Part shown: positions 62,097 through 64,000 of the stretch, one piece after another | Numbering within the stretch: position 1 is the stretch's first letter | Layout of the letters: each line of letters begins with the position of its first letter | NCBI RefSeq assembly: GCF_014697375.1 | Contig: NZ_JACJRS010000001.1 | Coordinates: forward strand, 62,001 to 126,000 | Reading direction: 5' to 3' | Length of the DNA stretch: 64,000 bases | DNA from: Phormidium sp. FACHB-1136 | Lineage (GTDB): Bacteria; Cyanobacteriota; Cyanobacteriia; Phormidesmidales; Phormidesmidaceae | The notes under the pieces: model-generated | What the model saw: only the letters and a program-made list of their open reading frames with translations | Databases searched by the model: none | What the model was told of the DNA's origin: nothing | Translations under genes and position numbers: made by a program

Positions 62097-63548
62097 TTAC
62101 CACGACCATGACCAAGCCATCCAAAATACGAGAACTAACATCACGCTCATAGCGCCAATGAGATGTTCAAAGTTTTCCATCACCCTGGGTATTCTTAACG
62201 GCATCGTTCGTATCCATTGCCCCCAGATTAACCAGCCTGCACCAATTACTCCCAAGGCTTTGAGAGCATTGAACCAGGTGAGTGTTTGCGGCAGGTAGGC
62301 AAAATTCAGACCCACTAAAGCCGTCAGCAGTAGCAACAGTGCCACTCCTAATCCAGGATTTTTGATGAAGGCTTGGGAGTCATGGCTACGGTGAGGTAAA
62401 AAGATGAATTTGGCATAGAGAATTGCGGTTCCCACGGCAGCGAGATTGAGCACCCAGCTTTGCCAGGGCAAAACCGCCTTGAGTGTTAACATTTTGGTGC
62501 TAAATCCAAGGAACAACGGAAACCCTGAAATCGAGAGACTAGCTAGGGTAATGGGGAGCCAAAGCCGAGTGTCGATGGGATTTTGGCGCAGGATGGGGAG
62601 GTCGCGACTAGGCAAGTTACCCACCCCAAGGAAGAGGGCCGCTTTACCAAGGCCATGGGCCAAGGCATAGGGGCCAGCCACGCTGGGAGCGACTAAAATC
62701 CAGCCCAACTGCGACAGGGTGCTACAAGCCAGCACGCGCTTGGTATCGCGGTCAAAGAGGGCATAGAGCACCCCCAGAAACGCCGCCGCCATGCCAAACA
62801 ACCTCACGAGGGGAAGCAACTCCTCCATCATGAGGGCACAGCGCACCAGGGGAAACACCCCGGCCTTGACGACCACCCCAGACAGCAGAGCTGATACCGG
62901 GCTTTCCGACTCCGCATGGGTGAGGGGGAGCCACAACCCCGACACAAAAATCCCCCCTTTGGCTAGCAGTCCCACCACAATCAAAACCAGCGCTTCAAGG
63001 GGGGCATTGAGCAGCCCAGAAAAGGCAAAGGACTGATTGGTTTGGTAGACCAAAATGGCTCCTACCAAGTAAAACAGCATAGCCGTATTGCTAATAAATA
63101 GGTAGCGTAGAGCCACCCATAGCGTGCGGTCTTGACGGGGGTAAGCTACCAGAAGAAAGGCGGCAATTCCAATCACCTCCAGAGCCACGTATAGGCTCAT
63201 AAAATCAGCACAGATAAAGGCCGAGTTTAGACTGCCGTGGAGGACAATAGCTTGGGTGTAGAAAAATGACGTTTTTGGGGTGCGCCAACAATAGAGAATA
63301 ACCGCCGCTGTAACCAGAGTATTTGTGAGAATAAAAAAGGCACTTAGGTTATCAACGAGAAGGAGTACGCCAAAGCTATCCAGCAAGCTTAAACTCAGGG
63401 AAACCGGATACAGAAACACCCCTAGGGTGTAGGCCAAAGAAACCAGCGTTACCCCCAAGGCTAGGACACGGTCGGCCTTGGGCAGCAGATAAATGCTAAA
63501 CCCAGCTAACAGGGGCAGGGTAATCCAGATAACGGTAAATATCGTCAT
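62097..63548 (-). CDS. mrpD: Mrp antiporter subunit D, first copy
   Basis: A 483-residue protein of the same type as the next copy, with SLYVALEVIGIAAFLLVAYPR, LLAKGGIFVSGLW and DRDTKRVLACSTLSQLG. The two copies are about equally long, with a ~50-base gap between them. In cyanobacteria Mrp operons often have two D subunits, perhaps standing in for the large A subunit. The start overlaps the mrpC stop by four bases. Confidence 0.93.
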   Translation of the reverse strand: MTIFTVIWITLPLLAGFSIYLLPKADRVLALGVTLVSLAYTLGVFLYPVSLSLSLLDSFGVLLLVDNLSAFFILTNTLVTAAVILYCWRTPKTSFFYTQAIVLHGSLNSAFICADFMSLYVALEVIGIAAFLLVAYPRQDRTLWVALRYLFISNTAMLFYLVGAILVYQTNQSFAFSGLLNAPLEALVLIVVGLLAKGGIFVSGLWLPLTHAESESPVSALLSGVVVKAGVFPLVRCALMMEELLPLVRLFGMAAAFLGVLYALFDRDTKRVLACSTLSQLGWILVAPSVAGPYALAHGLGKAALFLGVGNLPSRDLPILRQNPIDTRLWLPITLASLSISGFPLFLGFSTKMLTLKAVLPWQSWVLNLAAVGTAILYAKFIFLPHRSHDSQAFIKNPGLGVALLLLLTALVGLNFAYLPQTLTWFNALKALGVIGAGWLIWGQWIRTMPLRIPRVMENFEHLIGAMSVMLVLVFWMAWSWSW

Positions 63549-63901
63549 GGCTCGTACCCCTTTTCGATGACACGAGTTTCTAGGGTGGGGTTATCCCGCG
63601 CTAATTTCATTACCCCCACGAGCATCAAAGCCTGAATCGAAAAGCCGATCACAATGGCCGTTAAGATAACCGCCTGAGGTACCGGGTCAGCGTAGGAGGA
63701 CTTGGGCATTTCGGTAAGGATGGGGGTATACACTCCGGTTCTAGCTGCCACTAGGACAAATAGAGCGATGACCCCAGTGCTCATCACATCCATGGCGATA
63801 ATTTTCATCACCAGATTTTCTTTGAAGATGATGCCTAAGAAACCCATTAAAATGGTGGCATAGACACAGGCATAAAGTATAGTATCTCCCCCTAGTTGCA
63901 T
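63545..63901 (-). CDS. mrpC: Mrp antiporter subunit C (NuoK-like)
   Basis: A 118-residue protein with three spans: LYACVYATILMGFLGIIF, ENLVMKIIAMDVMSTGVIALFVLV and DPVPQAVILTAIVIGFSIQALML, as in MnhC/NuoK. It is upstream of two D copies. The 58-base gap before it is empty. Confidence 0.92.
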   Translation of the reverse strand: MQLGGDTILYACVYATILMGFLGIIFKENLVMKIIAMDVMSTGVIALFVLVAARTGVYTPILTEMPKSSYADPVPQAVILTAIVIGFSIQALMLVGVMKLARDNPTLETRVIEKGYEP

Positions 63902-63959
63902 GTTGGTTTAGCTTCCTTCAATTACGGCTTTGACAACGTCTAGATTACGGCTTGTCTTT

Positions 63960-64000
63960 TTAAGCTTGGGTAACAAGCCAGATTAACCCCGTAGCCATGA
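63960..64000 (-). CDS. Possible 3' end of another Mrp operon gene (partial)
   Basis: On the minus strand the last 41 bases read ...MATGLIWLVTQA and then a stop at 63960-63962. The hydrophobic end and the position upstream of mrpC would fit another Mrp subunit such as B, but only 12 codons are visible, so this is weak. Confidence 0.3.
   Translation of the reverse strand, partial: MATGLIWLVTQA

Noticed and set aside
1-64000. HIP1 octamer (GCGATCGC), common in many cyanobacteria
   Set aside because: I did not notice it on reading, but I could not run an exact search, so absence is not claimed as a finding.

Overview
The window is chromosomal DNA from a cyanobacterium. It encodes Photosystem II proteins (PsbB/CP47, PsbT, PsbM, PsbU), cytochrome c6, the chlorophyll-cyclase factor Ycf54, cyanobacterial-type Hfq, DUF3493 and Tab2-like assembly proteins, and the order rplS-trnW-secE-nusG-rplKAJL. 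The DNA is fairly GC-rich and large coding blocks are densely packed. That fits a Leptolyngbya- or Nodosilinea-like filamentous lineage, but the species cannot be fixed from this sequence. Almost all genes are housekeeping genes. Accessory DNA is limited to small repeats, one MITE-like element, two DUF4160/DUF2442 gene pairs and one decayed duplication.

Layout. 1-2.5 kb: end of a WD40 protein, then an M56 protease / BlaI-type repressor pair divergent from cytochrome c6 (petJ). This matches the PetP/PetR copper switch that chooses between plastocyanin and cytochrome c6. 2.8-9.5 kb: a lipoprotein, conserved unknowns, rsmE, a Fur-family regulator with two candidate operator copies, a DUF3493-Tab2 translation-coupled pair, and a formamidase-like gene. 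9.6-12.2 kb: psbB-psbT with terminator, divergent from a 2Fe-2S ferredoxin. 12.3-13.8 kb: two DUF4160/DUF2442 pairs separated and flanked by copies of a ~150-bp repeat. 13.8-20.6 kb: a Ser/Thr kinase-GUN4 fusion, psbM, an Anbu proteasome-like protease, a phosphopantetheinyl transferase, a type-2 NAD(P)H dehydrogenase, a ComFB-family protein, hfq and dapF. 20.7-31.6 kb: a CDF metal exporter, a UvrD helicase with an embedded exonuclease, an SH3 protein, a methyltransferase, nadB, psbU, then folD-crtE-DUF212. 31.6-38.7 kb: a secreted two-lobed protein, ycf54, pdxJ, a Wzc/Wza exopolysaccharide export pair, and a small basic protein whose reading frame seems shifted at a G6 tract.

38.8-43.1 kb: rplS, tRNA-Trp, secE, nusG, rplK, rplA, an L10 leader with attenuator-like hairpin, rplJ and rplL, all on the minus strand. 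43.3-50.5 kb: two small unknowns, the heme A pathway (ctaA-ctaB), a PsbP-like secreted protein, a DUF29 gene, a MITE, a degenerate partial copy of ctaB plus its neighbour, and an ABC-2 exporter. 50.6-56.5 kb: a small secreted protein, YdcF, glgX, an alkyltransferase-like protein, gloB and an AT-richer methyltransferase-like gene. 56.5-64 kb: a polar amino-acid ABC importer, tRNA-Ser(UGA), DUF3611, and part of an Mrp-type cation/proton antiporter operon (C, two D copies, E, F) that runs off the window.

How they work together: many genes serve thylakoid electron transport and its supply lines. These are the PSII core and extrinsic subunits, the soluble electron carrier and its metal switch, chlorophyll and terpenoid precursors, heme A for the terminal oxidase, and PSII assembly or translation factors. 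Ion homeostasis is served by the Mrp antiporter and metal regulation by the Fur-family protein and CDF exporter. No large prophage, CRISPR array or complete transposase gene was seen.
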